From positions 1,550,001 to 1,614,000 of the forward strand of contig OY783217.1 in assembly GCA_963678705.1 (NCBI GenBank): 64,000 nt of DNA. The letters are read 5' to 3'. Position 1 is the stretch's first letter. Each line of letters starts with the position of its first letter. The translations under genes and the position numbers were made by a program. A model generated the notes under the pieces. That model was not told the DNA's origin and made no database searches. It saw nothing but the letters and a program-made list of their open reading frames with translations. The stretch is from Panorpa germanica (Eukaryota; Arthropoda; Insecta; Mecoptera; Panorpidae). This document shows, in pieces, positions 1 to 12,912 of this stretch.

Positions 1-957
1 ATAGTGATATCCAAGTAATTAGAAAATTTCGGCATATGCATGATGTTTTGCCTGTATCATTATTACGTTTATTATTCACCTGATGTTTTACTAAATTATT
101 ATAGTTATAATGAAATGCGAAATGCATTAAACTCGTACTACTCCATTTAATGACGTGGCATTAATTAGAATATTTCTAGTTTTACATTACCGCTGTGCAG
201 AAATAATTATTCAAGTAATTACTCTTTAGATTTTATGAATTTATAATTACTATAAAGTTTTCTACTTTACATTTACGTAATGTAAATTCAAATAAATGAT
301 AGTAGAAATCAATTTAAAATTAAATTGCTCCAAAAATATATAGTAGATAAAAGAAATTATTAATTATTAATAAGGCTTTTCATAAGAAGATTTAAAAAAA
401 TAGACGTCTAAATATTAACAAGTCATAAATATTTCGTTCCTGTGTTGTCACAGTCTTAATAGAATGACAGCTGTTTTGGCTCTCATCAAATATATCTGGA
501 CCCTTTCAACATTTATAAACGCTGCTAAAATAAACTCCAACAAATCCTAATAGAATAGAACAAACGTTTTCTTTATCTGATATCCCTGACTTGTATTTCG
601 TTCGGGTTGGTTTCGACAGAATATTGCCATCTTATCTGCTATCAAATTGAATAGGTTTGTTGATAATTTACTGTATAACAAGTAATAAAAGAGAATGTTG
701 AAAATGCGTATTGAGCTTCAAAGAAAGTTGGAAACGAACTTGTGTGTCAGTCGGTATATATTTACCCGTCTCTTCTGACTAGAAATTCATTCCTGTTACA
801 ATTAGCCTAACTTTAAATGCGTTTTGGAAAGTAAAAGTTTTCATACATAAACTTACAATCTTGAATATAGAATTTTCTGTGGGAAATGACGGGTATGCAA
901 CATCACCCTCGAGCTGCGATACATTTCTATTTACTGAAAGTTACTCAATGCACTTAC

Positions 958-1183
958 CCGAGTCCTGGTGACTACATTCTGCGCAAACTGGTTGCGTAAG
1001 TCCAGCAGCCGCAGCCCGGTTTGCGGCGAGCATCTGATTGCGTTGCGCTTGCAGCTTCTGAATAATTTGCAGTTGTTGCAGGTGTTGCGCTCCCAGAGCA
1101 CCCAGACCTCCATCTTTGTAACCCTCAGGTGGACTGAGGGTTGCCTGGTCAACGAACTCCAATGGGGGTGCGTATTTAGGACT
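958..1183 (-). CDS. Second coding exon of an unrecognised gene (continues off left edge)
   Basis: This 226-nt exon is preceded by a good acceptor (tttacag) and followed by a GTAAGT donor. It is open in phase 0, which is the phase in which the 9601-12912 exon ends, so the two join cleanly. It encodes about 75 residues: a proline-rich start (SPKYAPPLEFVD, then LSPPEGYKDG), a Gln/Leu/Ala-rich stretch likely to be helical (LQQLQIIQKLQAQRNQM), and an end with a Cys pair (VCAEC). It ends with one extra base, so at least one more exon lies beyond the left edge. I do not recognise the family. Exon calling rests on splice sites, phase and amino-acid character. Confidence 0.75.
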
Positions 1184-2299
1184 CTGTAAACGAAGAAGGC
1201 AAAGAAAGTTTCATTAAAAATGTTCATTAATTTATGTTATCTTTTAAATGTTAATAAATAATATAGTAGACTACGTAACATCTATGTATGTATGTTACTT
1301 CATTGAGTGCCTTCATAGGTGGACGCCAATGATTATATGTGTTTCATTTGTCAGTCATAGAAAGAATAAGAGATTGTGCTTGCCTTGCTATACAAATATT
1401 AAGACCACATAGCAGTCTAGCTCTAGCAGAAAGTGAACTGTTATAAATCAAATATTTATAATCCATAGTTCAAAGCTCCAGATAATCCATCCTTGAGAAC
1501 CAACAAGCTCATAGAATATATGGTTTCCTGTTTTCATTTCCCATAATTCATATCAGGAAAACTAGACACTAAGTCAAAAGTAGTCACAAATATGTGCATG
1601 ATTATATCATCTATTATAGGACATTATGTAACTTTTGTTCTGTAAAATATTGACAATTTTCTTCGTGTATTTAATAATATAAAACATTTTAAAATATATA
1701 TACAAAATACACCTATGATTCCGGGAACCGTCGGTTAAGTTAATTTTATACATTCCACATTATTTTTGTTTTTATATTTAGTTATATTAGCTCTAAAAAA
1801 TTTTACCCAATATATAGAATATACCTTTTAAATTTTGGAAAAACGTCAATTCGAAATCTCACCCTACTCTGAACATAGACTAGTACCGGAGCTGGCAAGG
1901 TAAACGCTTCATAAATTCGTGAAATTAATGGAAGCGAAACTATTGTTAACATAGCTGTACCACAAAGAGAATTTGTAACTCACAATCCAAGCCAATAGAT
2001 CGCAACGTCGGGAACGTGAGACTTGCATTGCTGTAAGAGGAGGAGTAAGAGGAAGGCGGTAGACGAAGTCTTTGTCTTCTTCAGAAGACCAACATTAATT
2101 AAGCAGCATCCTTAATTAATGTCGATCCTTTAATTATATTTATTCACGTTGATTGTATTATTAATTTACACACTGTAATGACATAGTTACATTTTCTAAC
2201 CGCTCTGCAAATAATTCAGTTCGACGAATAAAAGGAAAAAAATTGAAGAAAGATGACAAATGTAATCTAAATGTAAATTTATGTCGTAAGATAACTTTG

Positions 2300-2445
2300 T
2301 TATATAACCTTACCGCTTTACAAATAAAGCTGTTGTAAATTGTATACCAAGTATAAAACCCGTTCGGACGGGCTTATTATCAGTTTATACCTGGTAGAAA
2401 TTTTATGACAGGTTTATTTGTAAAACGGTTACATTATATTAACCT
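2300..2445. repeat. Imperfect fold-back (long hairpin) element
   Basis: The left arm (about 2300-2358) and right arm (about 2373-2445) are imperfect inverted repeats. Matching blocks include tttacaaataaa / tttatttgtaaaa and taccaagtataaa / tttatacctggta. The centre is a perfect GC-rich stem-loop, CCCGT-TCGG-ACGGG, at 2359-2372. It could be an internally palindromic MITE or a transcribed hairpin. No target-site duplication was identified. Confidence 0.55.
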
Positions 2446-5400
2446 AACAATGTGATGTAACGGGTACATTTTCTATGTTATATGTATTACCTGTAAATAT
2501 TTGTAACTGTGTTTAGCGGAATGTGATTGTATGTCAGATTTTTTAAAGAAATTGTACATATCTACGTATTTTAATTATAAGTTAATTTACAAACTTATGG
2601 TAATGATATTTTTATACATGCATAAGAAACAAAACGTATTATTCATTGTCTAAAACAGATAAACATTTGCCAAACTCGAACAATTGGAAAGTTACTAATA
2701 TTGTACAAAGCTTCGAGCTTCGATCTAACTTTAAATCTACAAATTAGTTCCATTTATATATGACTTCCTAAGTGCGTGGTAGAAATTAACGCTGAACTCT
2801 GAGCCGACTGTGTTGAAATCAATGGTTTTGAGTTTCGCAAACCAGTTAATCACATAATTTGAATTATCACTCCTACCCCTCCAGCACATCTTTCTCACAC
2901 CCTGTTTGTACGGCTAAAGCACCAACTGGGCGCCCCACCCTCACATATCCCGGTTAAACATACTCGCACAAGTCGTGGGAGGCTAAACCCACCGAGCCAG
3001 CATCGCTATATGTTAATCTTGTGAGCCGAGTTTGTTCGCTGGAAGAGGGCAATAGCAAGACCATCATTTGATTCCGTGGAAATTACTGCGTTAGCTGAAA
3101 CTACGGCAAAGTTGGAAATTAAACGACAAAAAACCATAAATAATAACGGATATGGTTGGATATTCCACGATGAAGCAAGAAAAATATAAATTGTGGATTT
3201 GAATGTGGAACCCCGATTTGTACTAATCCTTAGAAAAGGTTATGCTAATGAAGATATTTGTTAGAGAATTAATTAAATGAAGATTACTTTTGTCATATTA
3301 AGATTAATTATTATTTCCAAAATTTGTACTTAACTGATAATGTTTTACTATATTCAGGAAAAAGAAATGTAAAAATAGTTAACACAGAAAATATAAATTC
3401 ATATAATATTTAACGTAATATTTTTTACGTAACGAAACCAGTAAACTTTGTTGTGTTAAATGTCTTTAGCGGGTTCCATAAAAACATTTTTCCATACAAT
3501 ATTAACTTTATTCAACCCAGAATTTTTATTATTTCCTATTTATTGATTTACTCCGTTATTTAATAACCGGCATTTGAAACCCGGACTTCGATCTCCGGCT
3601 AGCGGTTCCTGGCTGGAGGCTGGATGCTGGATGCTCCAGGCACAAGCTTCATGGACCATGGGCCATTCTACTCAGCGTAATGTAAAACAGCAATGTCCCG
3701 GAATCTAATAAAGCCGGCCGTTATAGATTTACATATGATATAAAGGCGTAAGTTGGTCTGGTCCGGTCTGGCCTCTATCCCAATAAACATTTGCGGTCCA
3801 CGAAATTCGAATTTAGATAGGGTTTACTGAACAATATTAACAAATAAAGTATACGCATTAAGAGTTCTGTCGGTTGCTGAGAGGAACGGTCATGAGAGGG
3901 GCGGAAGGGTTGATATTGTCGATATTTTGTTTCTTGGCGTCTTTATTTCATTTTCGAGAAAAATATTATGTTATATATTAAAAGCGGTAGTTGTTTTGTA
4001 AAATATGTTGCTGAAACTGAATGCTCCGGGCTACGTTTGTTACAAATGGAACAATAAATTTAATATTTTAATAAATTGTAAATGTTACAGTGGACATAAA
4101 ACTGAAAATATGGCTCCTAAGATCACCAACAATTGTATACTGTAGATTTCACATAGAATATGTTGTTGGGAGTTGTAGCTGACCTATGGAATAGTCGAAA
4201 TTTATTGCATTTCTAAACTTTGTTTCCTTTTAGTGAAAATTTTGGAAGACTTTTCTCTGAAGCCGGAGAATCAAGGCGCGCGCCTCTTGCGCTTGCTGTT
4301 AAAACCAACGCTGACTTAAGAAATGTTATGTTTAAAAATTAATCGACAAAAGCTAATTAGGCTCATTAGGGGACATCAATTATTTTAGTCACACGCACAG
4401 TGAAGGAGGATCCACAAAAAGTGACAAGGGGTGGAGTAGGGATAGAGTCGACAGCTATATAAATTTAAAATTGATTTCCAACAAAAACCAAGACTAGAAA
4501 AAAGAGTTAAACTAAATAAGTATGTCATCAGATAAACTGCAACTGAAATCTTAAGATATTTTTGGTTCAATGCACAACAATTTAATATTAACAACTTATA
4601 CCCTTATACTTTATTTATAAAATATTGAGTATTTAAAGATTAAAACCAAACAGAGCATTTCCATTTGTCCCAACTCACATTTACTTCGTTTCTATTTATT
4701 AAACCTACAACTTGAATAGAGCTCAGTTGTAACATCCGCCCCCGCATCAGATACGAGAATATTCGTTTAAACTTTCCTTACACACACAGAAACAAACACA
4801 CATGCATACATACACACGATCTGACGTTCTATGGGAAGTTTTCATTAATTTTTGACATTTTTCCGTTTCACCGTTTTTCGTTAGACCCTTTAAAAGCACC
4901 ACGTACACGTCCTCGTATATCTATTTGGATGGTGCTCCTGGCTGTGTTTCACTGTTTCTGTGTTTTCATGTTTCCATGTTTCCTTCTGCTTTCGTAGCAG
5001 GTGTGGAAAATAAATATCAAGCGTACAATTAAAACTTATATTGGTACGTTAAATGAAAACACTTATTTACGCTTAATGTACAAGCGTAACAAACTAAGTG
5101 CCGATTTTTCAATAGTCATCTAGACATAGATATGACAATTACCTAAAAAATAGGTTTTTTAATTCTAGTTTTGTCAAATACCGACCACAGTTAACTAACG
5201 ATACATATAAGCCAGGTTTCAAAGTTGACAAGCAAATATATCAACCAAGGTTTATGATAAATAATAGTTAACTGACTTTTCAATCGTCTTAAAATGTAAA
5301 AAGTCATACAAAAGTAGTACTTTTTAGAAACTATAGTTTCCCTATAGTCATATAATAATGTGTAGTATGATGCGAGGTTCACTTTACTGATTTCAGGGCG

Positions 5401-6867
5401 AAAAGAGTGGCAAAGATCTATTTTAGGATTAGGATAGGTCTAAAATTTCGACTCGGGTAGCTCGCATTTTTTATTTAAGTTTTCATAAAGTTCCATTCCA
5501 AGGAGAAAGTTTCTCTTATAAATCGTATGGAATTTTGAGAAAAAAAGTAGAGGTGTCTTTCTCAGTTCTAGTAAGAAAGAAACTCATAAAGTACACCATA
5601 AAAAAAGAAAATATTCGTAAACCTTATACGAGTATATTTGTCATATTTTTCGCACGAAGACTTCATTTTTGCATACTCTGCATTGATCTCTAAAACAATT
5701 TTTCCCATGACGTCAATGGACTCATTGCGTTAAACCATTTCAATTAGACATCTCTATTATTCCTTTTGTGTGGTTATCCAGTACACAACACGAACTCCAT
5801 GCTGTGAAGGATGAACAAGATGGACATACACACACAGGACAGGATAAATGAAAACCATCGTCACGAACCCTTGAATTAAATGACCATATTTGTTGACCAC
5901 GCGAATTTATTTGTTGCTCTTAATATATATTTTTTCAAATTGTTTTATGAAATCTGATTATTTACATAAAACTTATGGTTTGCGGTAAAAGCACCGAACT
6001 AAAGCACCATTTCCACATACTGAATTTTTATTTTTAATTTTATGTAAAAAATTAAATCTAAAAGAATAATGAAAGCTAATAATTTTGAGATAACATAAAC
6101 ATATTATGGAAACATTCTTCCGATAGCTTTGTCTCTCGCTCACTAGAATCATTTAAGTTGTTTATTAAATAATTGCAAAAACGATAAGATCTAAAAGAAA
6201 TAATACTGAATTGATCAAGTCTTAATCTTACTGACAACAATATATTTCCAAAAGGAAACCACTCTGTCTTAAACCATCACTGCCAACAATTACAGTATTA
6301 AACATAAGAATAAAACTAAAAATTTACATATATTTAAATCTTTCTCTGTATGACATAATCACCTCTTCTAGTACATTGTCTAACTCATTGTTTTCATTTT
6401 TATTTGCATTTACATCTGTTTATCCGAACAGCCAGCTGCACAACTGACAGCACAACGTGTGGAACGGCCTTGTTGCATAACAACAAAAACTTGTAAAATC
6501 AAGGTGAAGTAGAACAAGTATAGGGGAGTGGAAGGGGCACCGATGACTAACGCTAATGGAGTGTCAGTCCAATTAAAGACATTGTCTAGTTAAGAGGAGC
6601 GGACGTTCTTTTCCGCAGACAACACATGCACTTAAAACACAGAAATTCGCCATCAGATGAAATATCTGAATCATTTTCAATAATTGTTTGTTTGATATAA
6701 AATATATATAATATAGATTTAAAATTTTTAACGGTATAAAGTATCATTCCCACTCACTTCCTTAATTTAATTTAAATTGTTTAGCATATGGCTATACGCT
6801 TTGTTTGTTTTTTAAGTTTTCTTAGTTTTTTTAGAACATTACAAGGTATTGTAAATATAATATCTAT

Positions 6868-7242
6868 CCCAGTAAACATTTTGGAGTAAATTCTACTTAA
6901 TTTTTATTACGTATCATGAATTTTTTGTCTGGAACGTGTTCGTTTTCTATTCAGTCGTTCAAAGGAAAGGTCCTTTTTATGAGCTACAGACATTGCAACG
7001 ACGGTTCACTGCTGAATTAAAAGCGGAGTAGGTTTATGATTTATGACCGGATAATAAAAATATACCCATGTGGGAAAGAAACAGAAATACTTAATGAATG
7101 ATGTTGGAAAAAGAAAGAATATTATTATGAAAAACTAACACAAAATCTGTGACAGGTAGAGAACTTGTAAAGCGTTAGAATAGAATTGTACGAGTGACTC
7201 GAACTTCACCAAATAGGACACTTCACCAAATTGTTTACTGGG
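6868..7242. mobile_element. MITE, CCCAGTAAACA family, long variant
   Basis: It begins CCCAGTAAACATTTTGGAG and ends CACTTCACCAAATTGTTTACTGGG, so the terminal inverted repeat core is CCCAGTAAACAWTTTGG. Four relatives occur in the window, at 34828, 39320, 39638 and 61052. The interior is longer than, and largely unlike, that of the 250-bp copies. The dinucleotide AT flanks both ends, which may be a 2-bp target duplication. It has no coding capacity. Confidence 0.75.
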
Positions 7243-9600
7243 ATGTTGAGTGACTATGTACAATTTTAAGACAGCGTGTGAGATTTTCTATAATTTAACC
7301 AAATAATCCTAATCCATTTCTATATCGTCTTGCTCTTTACAAATACTTGGAAAATAATTTGATTGCCGTTGAAATTGAATATCTAATTTGATCATAAAGT
7401 TAAAGCACAAGGTAGTACGTTTAAGATCTTAATTGCTCTATTGTCTTCTCTTACGCTTATAATTAAACAGACTTAAGAATAAATTTGTAACTTTGTAACA
7501 TCGAAAATAGATACAGTTTACACCACTTATATGTACCTACCCCGAAACTATAATAAAAACTAATTTTAAAAGCACATTTATTCGACAAAAGAATTTTGAT
7601 ACTGTTTAAATATTACTCATATTTAATGCTAATTATAAAGTTATAAAGTTTAAGATAATAATGATTTATTCACAAGTAACAGAATTAATTACTTTAAATA
7701 TAACATCTCGGGAGCTACTTCTCCTAGAATAGCTTCCTACGACTTTACTACGGGTATCCCTACGGCCCTAGGTAAGCATCTGTCTCTATTTCCCTAAACT
7801 TTTAAAACTAGTAAGGATGCTGCTATAAATCGTAATTACACGTCACGCCTGACAAACTGACACATTCAGAATCTCTTTTAAGGAGGAACGGTACCATTTT
7901 ACTTTCCATATTCCGTTTTTCCAACTAAAATGTTATCCCCGTGCCTTCTTATTTCTCGAAGTAATTACATATAATAAAAGTCTTAGATGAAATTAAAATA
8001 ATACGAATATAAATGTAAATTTAATTTTATCTGCAAGTTCAAGTGACGTAACAGAGTTGCGACAGTTGAGTTGACGTAACTGGAGCACTGGATAAAAAAA
8101 AGATGGGGAAGGGGGGAGATAACAGAAAACCGAGACCGGAATTTAAAAGTTTAGAAACAGTTTAGCGTTGTATTATTTTATTTATAGCTAGCTTCCTAAA
8201 AACATATTTTAAACATTCAACTAGCTCTCGGAATATATAACACGAATATGAGATAGTAAGATTATCTGAAACATATCTTAGTTTGTTATTAATTTTTAAT
8301 CAACACCGGTTTAAATGTTGTCATCACATGTTGATGATTAATTAAGACTCACAGGGACTCTTATATTATGTTAGTCTGGTCTGGACGGACCACTACTTTG
8401 AAAATTTTAACGTTCAATTAATTATATAAAAGAAAAATCATTTTTCTACTCTTAATTACTAGATTTTTAATTTAATAACAAAATACGATTATGTACATAA
8501 TTCATTTAATGATTAAATGTAATTAATTATAGAAAATAAAACATATTGAACAATGATGTTTACAATATTTTAATAATTAAATTCAGTTCCGCTTTGATGA
8601 GTTAGTTATAGTTAATTCATCATTACAATTATTATCGTAGTTCATTGAATTTCAAAACTAAATCAAATTTTGAATTTAATCAATTGTAATAATCCTTTAT
8701 ACTCAAAAATCTCGACATATGAGTATATATAAACATATTATAATTAACGTTATTTTAATTAAAATCAAATCAACTATTAATTTATTTTTTTTTATATACG
8801 GTATTTCAGTTTTTGGTAGTGACAGAAGAAGTGATTTTCCTGATCTTTGGCATATGGCAATTGTTCGTTTTGCAAGTTTACTATATTGAGAGTAACTTCA
8901 TACTACTCTTGAGCAAGTACTTTAAGTAGGACAAGTAAGACTAATGTCTATACTTTGAATTTTCCTTTATTCAATAGGGACAATTAAAACCCCTTTAATT
9001 CTCCGAAATGGAATTGTGACTAGATAAAACACAAGGGCCCAATCAAGGCTTTATCCAAGGCTGATTTTATTTTATATATTGATTTTTTAGGTCCACTTTA
9101 ATTGCAAGGTGTTAAAAGAAATATTTGTTATATCATTAATTGAAAGTTTTTCTAGTAGATTTACTGTTGTACGGTCTTCAAAACATTTAACAAGAAAATA
9201 TGTCAGTTCACAAAACTCGGTCGCATTGTTTATCAAAACCTGTAACAACACTATTGTTCGGGACATCAAAGCGCACATTTAAACTTGACATTAAAATGCG
9301 ACTATAAACAACCACACAATGTTTCTCTGTGTGCAGATTTCACCGTACCAAGAAACATGTACTGATAGAACAATTACAGCGATTACCATATAATAAAATG
9401 TACCTATGTTCTAATCATACGTTTTATTAGTTTTTTATGCAGCTCGGCAACATTTCCATATGTTTCTAGTTAATTAGTTTGATCTTATTCGCAACACTAC
9501 ATTTACATAGCACTTGAGACATTTTTAATACCATTTGTTTGAAAAACAAAGTACAATACGGAGTATAAAGAGTTAAAGTGGTTTGTGTACTCGTACATAC

Positions 9601-12600
9601 CTGGGGCGTCTGAGTGCATTCATCATCGTAGCCGTTGCAATGTTCGTCGCAGCACGGAGAGTAAGGCTGCACACGCACCATTTCGTGGTCGCTGCACGTG
9701 CATATCCCTCCATCATCGTCGTCTCCATCATCGTAAGGACAATCCCCGCAATCCTCACGTATTAAAATAATGTAATCCGCGTCAAAGAACTCGTTCCGAT
9801 TCTCGTTAAAAACCACTCGATTTTTCCGACCATTTTGTGAACGATTTGGCTTTTTTAGCAACGATTTCAGATTGCTGTGGTCTTTGTTGTGGACCATTGT
9901 TGAAGATGTGCTAGTTGTTTCACGCATCGTGAATCTGTTTTTGCTGCACTGTCGAGATGTGTTCTGGAGCGTCAAGTTGGGACAAGTCGACAAAACAACA
10001 GTTTTGTATAACGGTACTGTAACGGTTTGAGTACTACACCCCCTAATGATATTCAAGCAGCTACTCGGGCACCCATGGGCATGACTTTTATCGTAGTGGT
10101 TACTTTCATAAGGTTCCACATTTTTATTATCTTCCTCGTCCTCATCTAGTTCATCGTAGCACTCATAATATGCGCTGCCGTCTGGAGGTAGACTGTAATT
10201 GTTAATTTCGCGGACATCAAATTCACAATTTGTGTAGAAATCACCAATCAACACCTGCTCTGCGTTAATTACTTTGCTGCGTTCAGATTCTGTGGGTTCA
10301 CAATTATCATTACTTTCAGTTTGAGTTTCGTTCGAGCTTTTAGTGGGAACCGGCGGAATGAGTTTTATGTCTGGATCCTTTTCGACGGTTGCGTGGCTTT
10401 GCAATATGTTTTTATAAATAGCTCCTTTATCACACACCTGTGGGTCCGCTGTATTTATAGTTCCATTGTCATTACAAGAATTAATTTTCTTATTTATATC
10501 TTTAAAACGTTCTTCCAATCGTTTCAATCGTGAACTGCCTTCAAAGTTAATTATATTTGTACTAGGAGATTCTCTAGAGCTTTCAGACTCTGAATCTTTC
10601 TTCGAATTTTCCTGAGATTCTGTTAGAGTATCTTTTTCTTGTAACGATACACTCGATGTATTTAAATCTAATCTATCTTTGTCTTGCAGCAAATCAGTTA
10701 TCAATAATTCTTTACTTAAAGGATCATTAGATTGAATCAAGCTTTCGCTGAAGCTTTTAAAAGCTTTTAACAAAGAAGTATTACTTTCAAGATTAAAACC
10801 TAAACTTTTAGTTGAACTTTGTTCATTTATTTGGTATAAATCTTTGGGATTTGTTTTATTTACAGAAAAATCATCATTCCTCTGGTGGTATAACCTTGAA
10901 CTAGGACTAAATAGGACACTCTTACTTTCTTTTGCGCCATCTACACTCTTAGCAGCATCCGTGCAATCAGTTAAGGCCGATAAATCTTTCTTTATCGATG
11001 CTACTAATTCCGAATCATCGACGACTGATTCAAGCCCGTGGCGACCTTCACGGTGCTTTTCGATCTGATGTGACTGACTCTCAGAGGTGTCAATGTGACT
11101 CGAAACATGTTTACTATTGATTAGTTTACAAGTGCTCGCAAGAATTGAAGTATCCTTAAGATCGAGTGGCTTAACTTGGTCCTTTTGATCTTCAATAGAC
11201 TTATTCAAGTTCAAGACATTTGTTTCACACACATTTATAGGTTCATTACTTTCTACTGAGTCCACTCGTTTAGGTTTTTGGCAATGACAACTATTTAAAA
11301 CGGTGTTTAATACACTAACCTCGTCGGATACGATATTGTTTTTATCTTCCACTACTGAAATCTCCTTTATACTAGTTTGACACTTGCTATCACTTACATT
11401 AACACCTGACACATCTGCTACAGTATATTCACTATTTTTGACACAATTACACTTTAGTTCAACAACAGTTTGTATGCTTCGATTGTAACAACAATTAATA
11501 GATGGATCACTGTTAGTGTTTTTACAGAGGTTAGTATTGTTATTATAGAATATTTTTTCACTAGCAATCGTTTGCTCCTGAGCTCGACCGGCCGCTGATA
11601 GCGAGCCACTGCTGCAGCAGCGCCGCCACACATCTACTTTGGTACTAAGGTGGGGGTTTTTGGAGGTAATGGTAGGGGATTCACTCGTACGGATCGATGC
11701 TAACCGGCGTTCAAAAGCGCGCCCGTTCACAGCGTTCATAGCGTTCACAGCGACCGTCAAACCGTGCAACGAGACACCAACACCAGACCTTGCTAAAGTA
11801 CGAGTATTCGTAGCGTCTACACTCATGTCTACGTCTACGTCCACGGCTACGGCAACGGCTACGCCATTCTTTAACGTTTGTTTATTAACATCATCTATAT
11901 CTGTACTTTCTTTATTATTATTGTTCACTGTATCTGATTGTTTCGAGTCAGTTTCTTGATTTTTGTTAAATTGTAAAAATACTTCGTCATTTTCAAAAAC
12001 ATTCGTTTGAGAAATTTGGTTGTTAAAGGGGTAATTTGATATTAACGTATTGTTGTTGAGTGGCTGGCTTTTATGTAAGACTGTATCACACGATACATGT
12101 TCTTTGCAGTCTGTGGCGACACTTGGTTTAACTACGTTGTTTATTAAGGGGACTGTACTTGTCAAAATATTTGCACATTCGCTATCTCGTTCATGGCAGA
12201 CACCCACTCGTCCATTTGTACATCCAGCTGAAGAACTCACATCTCTCAAAGAGTTCGCATCCGCTGTACCCTCCGTACACTCCAAATTACTCTCATTTCC
12301 ACCTTCATTTCCACGAGTTGCAGCGCCGAATGCATTTTCAGAGACCCCTGCATTACTTAATTGGATTAGATTGTTTGCACTTGTTGTACTATCATTTGGA
12401 AAAACGTTCATTACATTCTGTTTTCTAGTTATAAAATCATTTATAATTTCATTTTCACTAAGTTTTTCATTAATTTTCTTTAGCAAATCCAAACCTTCAG
12501 TACACACATCTCTGATATTTTCCATTTCCTTTTCTACAACATTCTCACAATCATGGAAATAATTTTTATTAAAGTGAAATTTATTCATTGAATTACTATT

Positions 12601-12912
12601 GTCATTATTTGTACTGGAATGTGTAAATATTTGATCTCCTGCTTCCTGAAGACCTTTACCCTCTTCACTAAGCTCGTGAATGAGCGCCAAGGGAGCCTCT
12701 CGTCCAATTGACAAGTAATTTAAATTATCGAACATTTCCAACTCGGTGAGTTCTGAATAATCAAACCCTGGAGCTCGGATTGATTTCAATTCATCACTCC
12801 AATTTACATTTAGGCCATTTTTCATACTATAGTCGGGCAATTCACTTCTCCCGGAACTAGTGGCGCTGCTGTCGTAGGAACTATCCACGTGTCGTAGATT
12901 CAATGACTCCAT
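9601..12912 (-). CDS. First coding exon (1104 aa) of an unrecognised acidic, low-complexity protein
   Basis: The ATG at 12910-12912 has a good context (AAACATGG) and an in-frame TAA nine bases upstream, so this is the true start. The frame stays open for exactly 1104 codons to a GTATGT donor after 9601; the remaining frame to 9466 is intron. The protein is mostly Ser/Asn/Asp-rich and probably disordered. It includes a Val-Ala/Val-Asp dipeptide run near residues 350-365. From about residue 1030 it becomes denser and looks conserved: KNRVVFNENRNEFF, an ADYIILI strand, then an acidic cysteine cluster (CGDCPYDD, ICTCSDHE, CCDEHC, DDEC) that could bind metal. No signal peptide or membrane segment is visible. 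It joins in phase to 958-1183. I do not recognise the family, and I see no enzymatic motif. Confidence 0.85.

Larger units (their letters stand above)
1184..9600 (-). other. Large first intron (8.4 kb) of the gene at 958-12912
   Basis: The interval lies between a GTATGT donor and a ttacag acceptor that agree in phase. It is AT-rich and has no supported coding exon. Recognisable contents are a fold-back hairpin at about 2300-2445 and a MITE at 6868-7242. A somewhat GC-richer patch at about 3590-3760 contains a short direct repeat (ctggatg) and is otherwise unexplained. Short ORFs in it look like chance. Confidence 0.6.

Noticed and set aside
9583..12562. Plus-strand ORFs of 60-170 codons across the large exon
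   Set aside because: They are shadows of the 1104-codon minus-strand exon.
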